Assembly (NCBI GenBank): GCA_964472545.1 | Contig: CAYYNP010000224.1 | Location: 1-16,734, forward strand | Direction: 5' to 3' | Length of the DNA: 16,734 nt | DNA from: CAYYNP01 sp964472545 | GTDB taxonomy: Bacteria; Planctomycetota; Planctomycetia; Pirellulales; Thermoguttaceae | Shown: positions 1 to 6,528 of the stretch, in pieces | Numbering within the stretch: the stretch's first letter is position 1 | How the letters are laid out: each line of letters begins with the position of its first letter | Notes under the pieces: generated by a model | Seen by the model: the letters and a program-made list of their open reading frames with translations, nothing else | What the model was told of the DNA's origin: nothing | Database searches by the model: none | Position numbers and translations under genes: made by a program

Positions 1-199
1 ACTGTTGCTTAGCTGGACCACGGTTTTGTGCCAAACCCGTTGAAACAAAACAGTCTCTCTGCTGCTGAGGCGACGAATATCACCATTACACGACCGTTGC
101 TCGTGAAATGGAATGGACCAACCGCAGGTGACCCACTGTGGACGATGAGGCGATCGCCCGCCTTTCCGAGCGTCACCGACCCCTAACGGAGGAGACCCA

Positions 200-1612
200 A
201 TGGAAGTACGGAGAAAGATCTGCCTGGTCGCGATGCTCGTGGCCGCCGTTTGTTGCGGCAGCGTCGCGACCGCCCACAGCCAGGAGATCCAGCCGGGCTA
301 CGCCGGCAGCGAGAGCTACTTGCCGGCGTTACCGGTGGCGTTGGATGATCCGGCGCCCAGCCTGAAGGATCAGGTGGCCGAATTGCAGGCCTGGAAAGCG
401 GGCATGGAGGCCAAGGCGGCTGCCACCAAGAAGAAGGCCGCCGGCAAGCCTTCGGTGACCGTCGGAGGACGGATCATGGCCGACTGGACGCTCGTCGACC
501 AGGGCGCCGTGAGCCTGGCCACGCTGACCAACCAGCCCAACGGTTTCGAGTTCCGCCGCGCCCGAATCTTCGTCAAGGGCAAGGCTTTCGAGATCATCGA
601 CTACAAGGTGCAATACGATTTCGCGGGCACCCAATCGACCGCCGCGAGCGACACGCTGCAAGCCCCCACGTTCAAAGACGTCTACTTCAGCGTCAATGAA
701 CTGCCGTGTTTGGGCAGCGTTCGCGTGGGCCACTTCAAGGAGCCGTTCGGCTTGGAGGAGTTGACCAGTTCAAAGTACATCACGTTCATGGAGCGGAGTT
801 TTACCAGCGTTTTCACCCCTGCGCGTAACGTGGGCGTGATGGCCTTCGATCACTCCGACAACGAGAACCTGACCTGGGCCATGGGGGTCTTCATCCCCGA
901 AGCCACCGACGAACCACCGCGGGCGTTCGACGGCGACGACGGCGGCGCCGCGCTGACCAGTCGTGTCACCTTCCTGCCTTGGTACGACGAGGCCACCGAA
1001 GGCCGCGGCCTGTTGCATACCGGTCTGGCCTACAGCTATCGCCACCTCAGCGACGAGTCGTTCGGCTTCGACCAAGGCCCGGAGGCCCACCTGATTGACG
1101 ATATCGTCGACACCGGCTCAATCGCCGGCGAATCGTTCCAATTGGTCGGCGCCGAGGCGGCGTTCGTCTACGGGCCGTTCTCGGTCCAGACGGAGTACAT
1201 GCAGGCGTACGTCAACGACTACGCCAACGCCGAACCCGAGTTCAACGCCGGCTACGTCTACTTTAGCTACTTCCTCACCGGCGAGCATCGCCGCTACAAG
1301 CGCAGCTCGGGCAAGTTCGACCGCGTTAAGCCGTTCGAAAACTTCTTCCGCGTGACCACCGAGGGCGGCGACGTGGCTTGCGGCAAGGGCGCCTGGGAAG
1401 CCGGCTACCGCATTTCCTACATCGATCTGAACGACGGCGCCATCGTCGGCGGCACGGCGACCAACCACTCGCTCGGGCTGAACTGGTACCTCAACCCCTA
1501 CACCCGGCTGATGTGGAATTACGTCCATTCCGACGGCACGCTGAGCACCGAAATCGGTGGTATCGTGGGTGACATGGACATCTTCATGATGCGAGGTCAG
1601 ATCGACTTCTAG
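200..1612 (+). CDS. OprO/OprP-type phosphate-selective porin-like outer-membrane protein
   Basis: The product has 470 residues. Residues 1-27 look like a Sec signal peptide: basic start, hydrophobic core, cleavage near AHS. A short helical stretch at about 53-75 (LKDQVAELQAWKAGMEAK) resembles the coiled-coil neck common in planctomycete porins. The rest is beta-barrel-like, with alternating aromatic residues and a terminal Phe (GQIDF) as in outer-membrane barrels. The segment RVGHFKEPFGLEEL with a following MERS matches the pattern I know from the phosphate-selective porin O/P family, and 470 aa is a usual length. The ATG is fixed by GGAGGAG 8 nt upstream. The 199 nt before it show no convincing promoter. 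Substrate is not determined by sequence: family members carry phosphate or polyphosphate, but planctomycete paralogues are numerous and unspecified. A small hairpin overlaps the stop codon. Confidence 0.85.
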   Translation: MEVRRKICLVAMLVAAVCCGSVATAHSQEIQPGYAGSESYLPALPVALDDPAPSLKDQVAELQAWKAGMEAKAAATKKKAAGKPSVTVGGRIMADWTLVDQGAVSLATLTNQPNGFEFRRARIFVKGKAFEIIDYKVQYDFAGTQSTAASDTLQAPTFKDVYFSVNELPCLGSVRVGHFKEPFGLEELTSSKYITFMERSFTSVFTPARNVGVMAFDHSDNENLTWAMGVFIPEATDEPPRAFDGDDGGAALTSRVTFLPWYDEATEGRGLLHTGLAYSYRHLSDESFGFDQGPEAHLIDDIVDTGSIAGESFQLVGAEAAFVYGPFSVQTEYMQAYVNDYANAEPEFNAGYVYFSYFLTGEHRRYKRSSGKFDRVKPFENFFRVTTEGGDVACGKGAWEAGYRISYIDLNDGAIVGGTATNHSLGLNWYLNPYTRLMWNYVHSDGTLSTEIGGIVGDMDIFMMRGQIDF

Positions 1613-1626
1613 CCGCTCGGGCGGCT
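1611..1626 (+). terminator. Short hairpin at the porin stop codon
   Basis: AGCCGC and GCGGCT form a perfect 6-bp stem around a TCGG tetraloop, starting in the TAG stop. No T-tract follows, so it may be an mRNA 3' stabiliser rather than a true terminator. Confidence 0.25.
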
Positions 1627-1717
1627 CGGCCGTTCGTCGGCGCGAGTTGACGCGATCCGTAACCGAAACCAACTCGACGTGCCCGAGCACCGGGCACAAC
1701 CCAAAGGAGAAACGAAC

Positions 1718-2374
1718 ATGAGGATATTGCTGATAGCCTTGGCCGCCGCCCTGCTGGCTGCGGGACCGGCCGTGGCCGCGAACCCTTGCGGCCCGGCGGG
1801 GTGTTGTGAGCCGGCGGAGGTTTGCGGCACGCCCGATAGCTGCGGAAAGTGCGGCGTGCAGGCCTGCTGCAAGAAGGTCTGCAAGGTCGTTTGCGAAATG
1901 AAGGAGGTCAAGAAGACCGTCTGGGCCGTGGAATGCGAAGAGTTCTGCGCCCCGCTGCCGACCTGCCCCTGCAGCAAGTCGGCCGGCTGTGGCAAAGGCT
2001 GTGGCCCGGCGGGCTGTGGCGAAGAGGGCTGTGAGCCGGCCGCCTGCGGAAGCTGCAACGGTTGTGGCAAGGGCGACCCTTGTGCAGAGTTGGCCGGCCG
2101 CGAGGTGATTCCGCCGAAGTGCGGCCCGGTCCGCACCCGCAAGAAGCTGGTCAAGAAGGAAATCAAGTGCAAGGTCCCGACGTACAAGTGCGTCGTGGTG
2201 CACTGCTGCTCGGGCTGTGCCGACGTCGAGGAGAAGATCCCTGCCGCCACGCCGGCCGAGGCCCCTTCCGACGAGGCACCGCTTCCGCCGCCGCCGCAGA
2301 CGACGTCTCGCCCGAGTCTCACGCCGATCGCCTATCGGGCCGAGGTCCTGCGGTCGCTGCAATTCGATCCGTAA
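1718..2374 (+). CDS. Secreted cysteine-rich protein, planctomycete type, function unknown
   Basis: The product has 218 residues. The ATG at 1718 is chosen over an in-frame GTG at 1679 because AAAGGAG sits 9 nt before it and a clean signal peptide starts there (MRILLIALAAALLAAGPAVAA). The mature part holds 28 cysteines, in CC, CxxC and CGxC groupings and Gly-Cys repeats (about residues 85-125). Two Lys-rich segments, near KKVCKVVCEMKEVKK and RTRKKLVKKEIKCK, may be a duplicated unit. The C-terminal ~40 residues are Cys-free and Pro-rich (PLPPPP). No enzyme motif is visible. I recall similar Cys-rich exported proteins in Pirellulales but know no function. Disulfide-linked cell-wall or envelope structure, or metal binding, are both possible inferences. 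It follows the porin by 105 nt and could share its transcript. A 7-bp inverted repeat (1643-1649/1670-1676) lies in the gap. Confidence 0.8.
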   Translation: MRILLIALAAALLAAGPAVAANPCGPAGCCEPAEVCGTPDSCGKCGVQACCKKVCKVVCEMKEVKKTVWAVECEEFCAPLPTCPCSKSAGCGKGCGPAGCGEEGCEPAACGSCNGCGKGDPCAELAGREVIPPKCGPVRTRKKLVKKEIKCKVPTYKCVVVHCCSGCADVEEKIPAATPAEAPSDEAPLPPPPQTTSRPSLTPIAYRAEVLRSLQFDP

Positions 2375-2451
2375 CGCACTCCACGGGATGGGTAAGTTCG
2401 CCTCTCTTCAGTGGCACGATCTTAGGCGAACACTCGTCCGCCAGACGACAT

Positions 2452-2480
2452 CCGACCGCCGGAGCGACGCCGGTGGTCGG
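2452..2480 (+). terminator. Candidate transcription terminator hairpin
   Basis: CCGACC-G-CCGG pairs with CCGG-T-GGTCGG, an 11-pair stem including one G-U, around a 7-nt loop. It lies 78 nt after the stop of the Cys-rich gene and is followed within 7 nt by the T-rich stretch ATTTCTT. The rest of the 318-nt gap 2375-2692 holds a G-rich repeat and nothing else I can support. Confidence 0.4.
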
Positions 2481-2613
2481 GTGTCCATTTCTTGACCTCT
2501 TCACCCCGGCTGCGAACTCTTCGCACGACTGGCCTTGCCGCCGGGCGGTCCTTTCGGTACCATCCGCCCCGCTTGTCGCGGTGGGTCCTGCGCGGACGCT
2601 CCCCAAAATGAGG

Positions 2614-2641
2614 GGGGCTGGGGTGAGGGGGCTGGGGCCGA
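2614..2641 (+). repeat. G-rich 14-bp repeat, two units
   Basis: Two 14-bp units share the core GGGGCTGGGG (2614-2623 and 2628-2637). The same core recurs three times downstream of the next gene (3559-3600). Four runs of four G with loops of 2-4 nt meet the usual G-quadruplex pattern on the plus strand. Confidence 0.7.
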
Positions 2642-2692
2642 CGTTACGCGATAAGGCCTTTTCCAATGCACCCCGCCGAGGAGAACGGTGCC

Positions 2693-3523
2693 ATGCGACG
2701 CGCGCTGCGCGGGCCGTTGGTCTCTATGCCGATTGGGCTTCTGCTGCTGGTGCTTGCCGGCTGCGCGGGCTCCTCGCCCCGACTGAAGAACCAGGTCGCG
2801 CAGCTCGAGAAGCAATACAACGACGTACTCGCCCAGAAGAACACGCTTCAGACGCGCGTCAACACACTGGACACGGCCCACCAGGGTCAGTCGGTCCTGT
2901 TGGCTCAAGCGCAGCAGATGAAGAGCGTCTTGGAAACGACGCTTGCCGAAACGCGCGGCCAACTCAGCGACGTCAACGCCCAACTGGCCGACATTCGGCA
3001 AGAGAAGCAGTCGGCCGACAGCAGGGTCCAGGCGCTGACCGCTTCGCTGCAGCGCCGCGGCGGGGTGACGATCACGCCCAACAGCAGCGCCCTGCGGTCG
3101 ATGCCGTCGATCAATCTGCCGGAGGTCGTCGTCCGCCGCGACGAAGACGTGATTCGCGTCGAGTTGCCCGGCAGCCGGCTGTTCGAGTCGGGCAGTGCGC
3201 GGCCGCTGCCGGGAGCCGCCACGCTGGTGGCCGAGGCCGCCGCGGAACTGGCCGGCCGGTATCCCAACCAGATGATCGGCATCGAAGGCCATACCGACAG
3301 CGACCCGGTCAGCAACCGCGGGTGGACCAGCAACCATCAACTCTCGGTCCTGCGAGCCCAGGCCGTCTTCGACCTCCTGGTCAGCCGCACCCAACTGAAG
3401 CCCTCCCAGTTATTCGTCGTCGGCCGCGGCGCCAACCATCCGGTCGCCTCCAACGGTACCCCGGAAGGCAGGCGGCGCAACCGTCGCGTCGAACTGGTGG
3501 TCTTCCCCCAAACGGTGAATTAG
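2693..3523 (+). CDS. OmpA-domain lipoprotein with coiled coil
   Basis: The product has 276 residues. The ATG at 2693 is preferred to one at 2666 because GAGGAG lies 9 nt before it. A lipoprotein signal ends in the lipobox LAGC, giving an acylated Cys24. Residues ~30-120 are rich in heptad-like Leu/Gln/Glu and predict a coiled coil. Residues ~150-272 form an OmpA/MotB peptidoglycan-binding domain: EGHTDS with Asp202, LSVLRAQAV with Arg221, and GRRRNRRVELVV near the end. Asp202 and Arg221 match the diaminopimelate-contacting pair known for the family. The likely role is tethering the outer membrane to peptidoglycan, a Pal-like or envelope-stability function. It stands alone between two G-rich repeat clusters. 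A short hairpin (TAGGC/GCCTA) spans the stop codon. Confidence 0.88.
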   Translation: MRRALRGPLVSMPIGLLLLVLAGCAGSSPRLKNQVAQLEKQYNDVLAQKNTLQTRVNTLDTAHQGQSVLLAQAQQMKSVLETTLAETRGQLSDVNAQLADIRQEKQSADSRVQALTASLQRRGGVTITPNSSALRSMPSINLPEVVVRRDEDVIRVELPGSRLFESGSARPLPGAATLVAEAAAELAGRYPNQMIGIEGHTDSDPVSNRGWTSNHQLSVLRAQAVFDLLVSRTQLKPSQLFVVGRGANHPVASNGTPEGRRRNRRVELVVFPQTVN

Positions 3524-3558
3524 GCCTCTGCCTAGACGGGCTTCTCTCGGGGATGTTG

Positions 3559-3600
3559 GGGGCTGGGGACTAGGGGCTGGGGACTCGGGGCTGGGGAAGT
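3559..3600 (+). repeat. G-rich 14-bp tandem repeat, three units
   Basis: Three consecutive 14-bp units of the form GGGGCTGGGGACTN lie at 3559-3572, 3573-3586 and 3587-3600, the last diverging at its end. Six G4 runs with short loops make a strong plus-strand G-quadruplex motif. It occupies the start of the 324-nt gap between the OmpA lipoprotein and hisH. The rest of that gap holds the hisH promoter and nothing else recognised. Confidence 0.8.
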
Positions 3601-3774
3601 CCAGGCCGAGGCCACGGCACGTCCGCAGGAGATGGCGCAGTGGCAAACGGAACCTCTTGTTGCTGCGCAACCGCGACGCTCTTCCGGCCAAGCAAGAGAA
3701 GTGGCAACGCTTGCTGCGGCAAACCGGCGGGCCACCCGCGAAATCTCTTGCCGCTGCACAGCCCCCGCCACCCA

Positions 3775-3803
3775 TTGAAGTCAACTGCCAACTAGCGGAT
3801 AAT
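3775..3803 (+). promoter_or_regulatory. Sigma-70-like promoter for hisH
   Basis: TTGAAG (3775-3780, 4/6 to TTGACA) and GATAAT (3798-3803, 5/6 to TATAAT) are separated by exactly 17 nt. Transcription would start near 3810, about 38 nt before the hisH ATG, a normal leader length. Confidence 0.6.
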
Positions 3804-3847
3804 AAACTGGTTCGTAAGGACCTCCGCCTCACCCCGTCACGACTTCC

Positions 3848-4453
3848 ATGATCGCCATCATCGACTACGGCATGGGTAACCTCCGCAGCGTGCAGAAGGG
3901 CTTCGAGAAGGTTGGCCACCAGGCCCTCGTCACCAGCGACCCGGCGGAGGTGGCCCGGGCACAGAAGGTCGTGTTGCCGGGCGTTGGGGCCTTCGAGGAC
4001 GCGATGACGGAGATTCGCCGCCGCGAGTTGCTCGGCCCGGTGCTCGAGGCAATCGACTCGGACCGCCCGTTCTTGGGCATCTGCCTGGGATTACAGTTGC
4101 TCTTCGAGCGGAGCTACGAGAACGGCGAGCACGAGGGGTTCGGCGTGCTGGAAGGGGAGGTGGTGCGTTTTGAACTACCGCCGGAATTCTCCGTACCCCA
4201 CATGGGCTGGAACCAGTTGGCGATCCCGCGGCGGCCGTCGATCCTTAAGGGGATCGAGCCAGGCACGCACTTCTACTTCGTCCACTCGTTCTATGTGGTC
4301 CCGAAAGACGAGAAGGCGATCGCCGCCACGACCGATTACGGCGTGGAGTTTTGCGCGATGATCTGCCGCGGCAACACCTTCGCCACCCAGTTCCACCCGG
4401 AAAAGAGCCAGGCGGAGGGGCTGAAGATTCTCAAGAACTTCGCCGAGTTGTAA
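3848..4453 (+). CDS. hisH: Imidazole glycerol phosphate synthase, glutaminase subunit HisH
   Basis: The product has 201 residues, the normal HisH length. It is a class I glutamine amidotransferase that releases ammonia for HisF in histidine and purine-linked AICAR synthesis. The triad is clear: nucleophile Cys79 in FLGICLGLQLLFE, and His183 and Glu185 in QFHPEKSQ. The oxyanion-strand motif LPGVGAFEDAM is at 43-53, and the N-terminus DYGMGNLRSV is typical. Cytoplasmic partner HisF is not in the window, so this is a split his locus. The start follows a weak ribosome site; TTCC precedes the ATG. Downstream lie two palindromic repeats (4483-4510 and 4562-4588) rather than another his gene. Confidence 0.97.
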   Translation: MIAIIDYGMGNLRSVQKGFEKVGHQALVTSDPAEVARAQKVVLPGVGAFEDAMTEIRRRELLGPVLEAIDSDRPFLGICLGLQLLFERSYENGEHEGFGVLEGEVVRFELPPEFSVPHMGWNQLAIPRRPSILKGIEPGTHFYFVHSFYVVPKDEKAIAATTDYGVEFCAMICRGNTFATQFHPEKSQAEGLKILKNFAEL

Positions 4454-4482
4454 GACTTCACGTCCGGGCCAAGACGGGTGGT

Positions 4483-4510
4483 GCCCCGCTGCGCTCTGCC
4501 CCGGCCACCC
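4483..4510 (+). repeat. Half copy of the 33-bp palindromic repeat
   Basis: These 28 bases match the right arm of the large palindrome at 5527-5554 in 26 of 28 positions (differences at the 3rd and 21st base). Flanking GGGTGG (4476-4481) and CCACCC (4505-4510) are complementary, so the half copy can itself fold. Confidence 0.75.
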
Positions 4511-4561
4511 CATAGAGTTTGGCCACACCAGAGACGCTCGGCTATCCCGAGGGGGTCCGTC

Positions 4562-4588
4562 GTTTAGACGCCGCCGGCGCGGCGGCGT
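4562..4588 (+). repeat. REP-like palindrome (GTTTAG family), possible terminator for the minus-strand gene
   Basis: The head GTTTAG is followed by a perfect 8-bp GC hairpin (ACGCCGCC/GGCGGCGT, loop of 5). It aligns with the copy at 7944-7970 with only a few changes (A/C, C/T, G/A, G/A). It lies 19 nt beyond the stop codon of the convergent gene at 4608, so it may also end that transcript, although no T-tract follows on either strand. Confidence 0.65.
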
Positions 4589-4607
4589 ATCATCCGGCCG
4601 ATTGGCC

Positions 4608-5147
4608 CTACGGCAACTGGAAGAGCGACTGGCTTTTGACGATCGCGTAGTCGTCGGGGAAGGTGTGGAAGGCCTGGATGAAGAGCTTGCGGCTGCGGGT
4701 TTCCACGTTGATGTAGCTCAGCGCGCCCAGCGCCATGCGGCCGCTGGAGTCGAACTTGTGGAACATCCCCTGCCGCTCGCTGTCGCGCAGCAGTTCCTCC
4801 TGGAAGGTCCAGAAGATTTCCGGCTCGACCGGCTCGAGTTGGAAATTGAACTGGTAGGAGACGCCGCCGCGACACTCGATCGAATCGGCCCGGTGGCCCT
4901 TCAACCGATACGACAACAACCGCCGCCGCTGCGGCAACGGATGGTGGGCCGAGGCCGCCACTTCGGTCAACGTCAGCCCGGCGTATCGCCACTTCACCAC
5001 GTGGCCGGCGCTGGTGATGTCGATTTGGGCTTCATAATCCCCGCGCTCTACCGTGCGGGAGTCGTGAATCTCGAAGAGTTCCGGATGGAGAGGCCGTCCG
5101 TAGACCTGGAAGATCAACTCCGCGACTTTTGGCCGAACAGTCAGCAC
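4608..5147 (-). CDS. Probable DUF2617-family protein, function unknown
   Basis: The product has 179 residues, with a GTG start preceded by GAGGGA at 7-nt spacing on the minus strand. There is no signal peptide or membrane segment, so it is probably cytoplasmic. From memory, the pattern GHVVKWRYAGLTLTEV near residue 50 and the ending FHTFPDDYAIVKSQSLFQ resemble DUF2617 proteins, where HVV, LTE and a WHT/FHT-P motif recur. That family has no known function. I cannot exclude a separate planctomycete-only family. The gene has its own candidate promoter (5263-5291) and a leader hairpin (5199-5227), so it need not depend on the CPBP protease gene upstream on the same strand. Confidence 0.75.
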   Translation of the reverse strand: MLTVRPKVAELIFQVYGRPLHPELFEIHDSRTVERGDYEAQIDITSAGHVVKWRYAGLTLTEVAASAHHPLPQRRRLLSYRLKGHRADSIECRGGVSYQFNFQLEPVEPEIFWTFQEELLRDSERQGMFHKFDSSGRMALGALSYINVETRSRKLFIQAFHTFPDDYAIVKSQSLFQLP

Positions 5148-5198
5148 GCTGAAGTCCCTCGCACTCTATCGAACGATCGCCGCACGGGGCGTTACCCT

Positions 5199-5227
5199 CG
5201 GGGCACGTTACCCACGGGGGTGCCCCG
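5199..5227 (-). promoter_or_regulatory. Leader hairpin of the DUF2617-like gene
   Basis: CGGGGCAC (5199-5206) and GTGCCCCG (5220-5227) form a perfect 8-bp stem around 13 nt in the 5' leader, about 50 nt before the GTG. The loop includes part of a 13-nt direct repeat (5191-5203 and 5207-5219, one mismatch, period 16). No known riboswitch class is recognised. Confidence 0.4.
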
Positions 5228-5253
5228 GCACGACGGTGGCTTTCCTCAACCGA

Positions 5254-5556
5254 TCAGAATCCATTATAAGCATCTTCGGCCGGAAGTACAAAGGGCGCTT
5301 CGAGCGAAACGAAAATCGCCACGGATTCCGGCTTGACAAATCGCAGCGACGTTGTTTGGCCGCGCGAGCGGACGGTGATTTCCGCCGAGCGAATGGGCGG
5401 GCATTCGTTCGCGCATGCAAACCGCGTGCCCGAAACGATGCCCACGACGTACGAGGCTTCGTCGGCGAGAGACTCCGGGGTGGCTGGGGCAAAGCGCAGC
5501 GGTGCCCCAGTGCCGCAATTCCTGGGGCACCGCTGCGCTCTGCCCCAGCCACCCAT
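5254..5556 (-). CDS. Doubtful ORF overlapping a palindrome; possible gene remnant
   Basis: The frame encodes up to 100 residues. The first ~27 are simply the translation of the palindromic repeat at 5478-5554 and are unlikely to be original protein. The remaining ~73 (from about ESLADEASYVVG to EDAYNGF) have balanced composition and many G/C third positions, unlike the Arg/Pro-rich false frames common here. The ATG at 5556 is 27 nt after the stop of the CPBP gene on the same strand. One reading is the 3' remnant of a gene whose front was replaced by the repeat. Another is a real short gene that uses the repeat as its start. No family was recognised. The DUF2617 promoter lies inside its last codons. 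Apart from this frame, the promoter and the leader hairpin, the 436-nt gap 5148-5583 holds nothing else. Confidence 0.3.
   Translation of the reverse strand: MGGWGRAQRCPRNCGTGAPLRFAPATPESLADEASYVVGIVSGTRFACANECPPIRSAEITVRSRGQTTSLRFVKPESVAIFVSLEAPFVLPAEDAYNGF
5263..5291 (-). promoter_or_regulatory. Promoter for the DUF2617-like gene
   Basis: Read on the minus strand, a perfect TATAAT (5263-5268) lies 17 nt after TTGTAC (5286-5291, 3/6). Transcription would start near 5256, giving a leader of ~109 nt. Confidence 0.5.
5478..5554. repeat. Large palindrome, 33-bp arms with 11-nt loop
   Basis: Left arm 5478-5510 and right arm 5522-5554 are reverse complements with one mismatch in 33. The loop is TGCCGCAATTC. 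A diverged right-arm copy is at 4483-4510. The size and position fit a non-autonomous REP/BIME-like or MITE element. Confidence 0.9.
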
Positions 5557-5583
5557 CCCCCGTCGCGCATGCTCTGACAGCGT

Positions 5584-6345
5584 CTAGATCAGCCCCACCA
5601 GCAGGTCATAGCCCGCGTGGGCACCAACGGCGATGCCGAAACCCCGGCAGAGATACAAGACGGAGAAGAAAACGCCCGCCAGGGCGCGAAACAGGAAGCT
5701 GTAGACGCGTAGGTCGTCGCCGTGCGGGCCGATGTAGTGTGCGGCGGAGAACAGCAGGCTGGTCAGCAGTACGGCGATCAGGACCGCCTTGCCCTGCTCG
5801 ATCTTCAACTGCTTCAGCCCCCAGGTGACCAGCGACAGCAAGATCAGCCGAAAGAGCAATTCCTCGTAGATCCCCGCCCCGAGAAAGCCGGCTGCCCGCC
5901 CTACAGTGGCAGAGATGCCCAAGCACGGCGCCGAGCCGAGCGCCATCGGGACGATGGGCCCCAGCATCATGCGCAACAACTGCGCCAATAGCCGCAAGAT
6001 GATTGCCAACATCACACACTCCCCGACCATCTCGGCCAGCAAGCCGGGCCGCACGCGCCAGGGCCGACCCGTCGTGTGGTGCCATGCCAGCAGCGCACAT
6101 ACGGTCAGAATGGGCAGCATGAAGTATTGATCGAGATGGAGCAAATCCAGGAGCCGGCGGAGCCAGACGTCTGCCCCGTTGCGGACCGCGTCGCGTCCGA
6201 GCACCAGTTTCGCACCTTCGTAGATCACCAACAGCGGCGCGATGAACGCCAGGCTGGTCAGCGGCAGACGCGATTCGGCCCAATACCCCTCTTCGGCAAG
6301 GGCAGTCAAACTACTCTGCGGCGGCTGTTCCGGTGAAAACGACAT
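5584..6345 (-). CDS. CPBP-family intramembrane glutamic protease
   Basis: The product has 253 residues with about six to eight hydrophobic segments: ~30-50, 72-88, 104-128, 133-160, 165-178, 187-203, 217-233 and 236-252. The CPBP (Abi/CaaX-protease-like, Rce1-type) motifs are present in order: EELLFR (161-166), FSAAHY with His203, and GAHAGYD with His243. The Glu pair and the two His residues are those known to form the active site of intramembrane glutamic proteases. Substrate is unknown; bacterial members act in prenyl-protein-like processing, bacteriocin self-immunity or membrane stress. The start is an ATG, and the divergent glycosylase gene begins 183 nt away. It may lead a minus-strand unit with the doubtful ORF and the DUF2617-like gene. 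Confidence 0.9.
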   Translation of the reverse strand: MSFSPEQPPQSSLTALAEEGYWAESRLPLTSLAFIAPLLVIYEGAKLVLGRDAVRNGADVWLRRLLDLLHLDQYFMLPILTVCALLAWHHTTGRPWRVRPGLLAEMVGECVMLAIILRLLAQLLRMMLGPIVPMALGSAPCLGISATVGRAAGFLGAGIYEELLFRLILLSLVTWGLKQLKIEQGKAVLIAVLLTSLLFSAAHYIGPHGDDLRVYSFLFRALAGVFFSVLYLCRGFGIAVGAHAGYDLLVGLI

Positions 6346-6528
6346 GATCCGTGCGAGTGTGGTGGCGGCCTGGGCGGGGAGTGTTCATCGAGATACGTCC
6401 AGCCCCGTCTGCACAAACCTACCTCATCTTCGACGCCCGAGAAAGCGCCGCTTGAGTCGCATGGTGCCTGTCCGCATTCTCGGCGAAGTGCTAAACTGGC
6501 CCTCCCGCTGTATCCCCACGACGCGCCC

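Noticed and set aside
1..199. Promoter search upstream of the porin
   Set aside because: TTGAAA at 40-45 and TTGCTC at 97-102 have no matching -10 box at 16-18 nt. A small imperfect hairpin (20-40) lacks a T-tract.
2062..3573. Long plus-strand open frame (503 codons) across the Cys-rich and OmpA genes
   Set aside because: Its translation is Arg/Pro/Gly-rich without motifs and it overlaps two well-supported genes in other frames. It reflects the rarity of stop codons in GC-rich DNA.
6474..6496. CTAAAC preceded by CGGCGA before the glycosylase gene, resembling a REP copy
   Set aside because: Only the last bases match and the hairpin is missing; too short to separate from chance.
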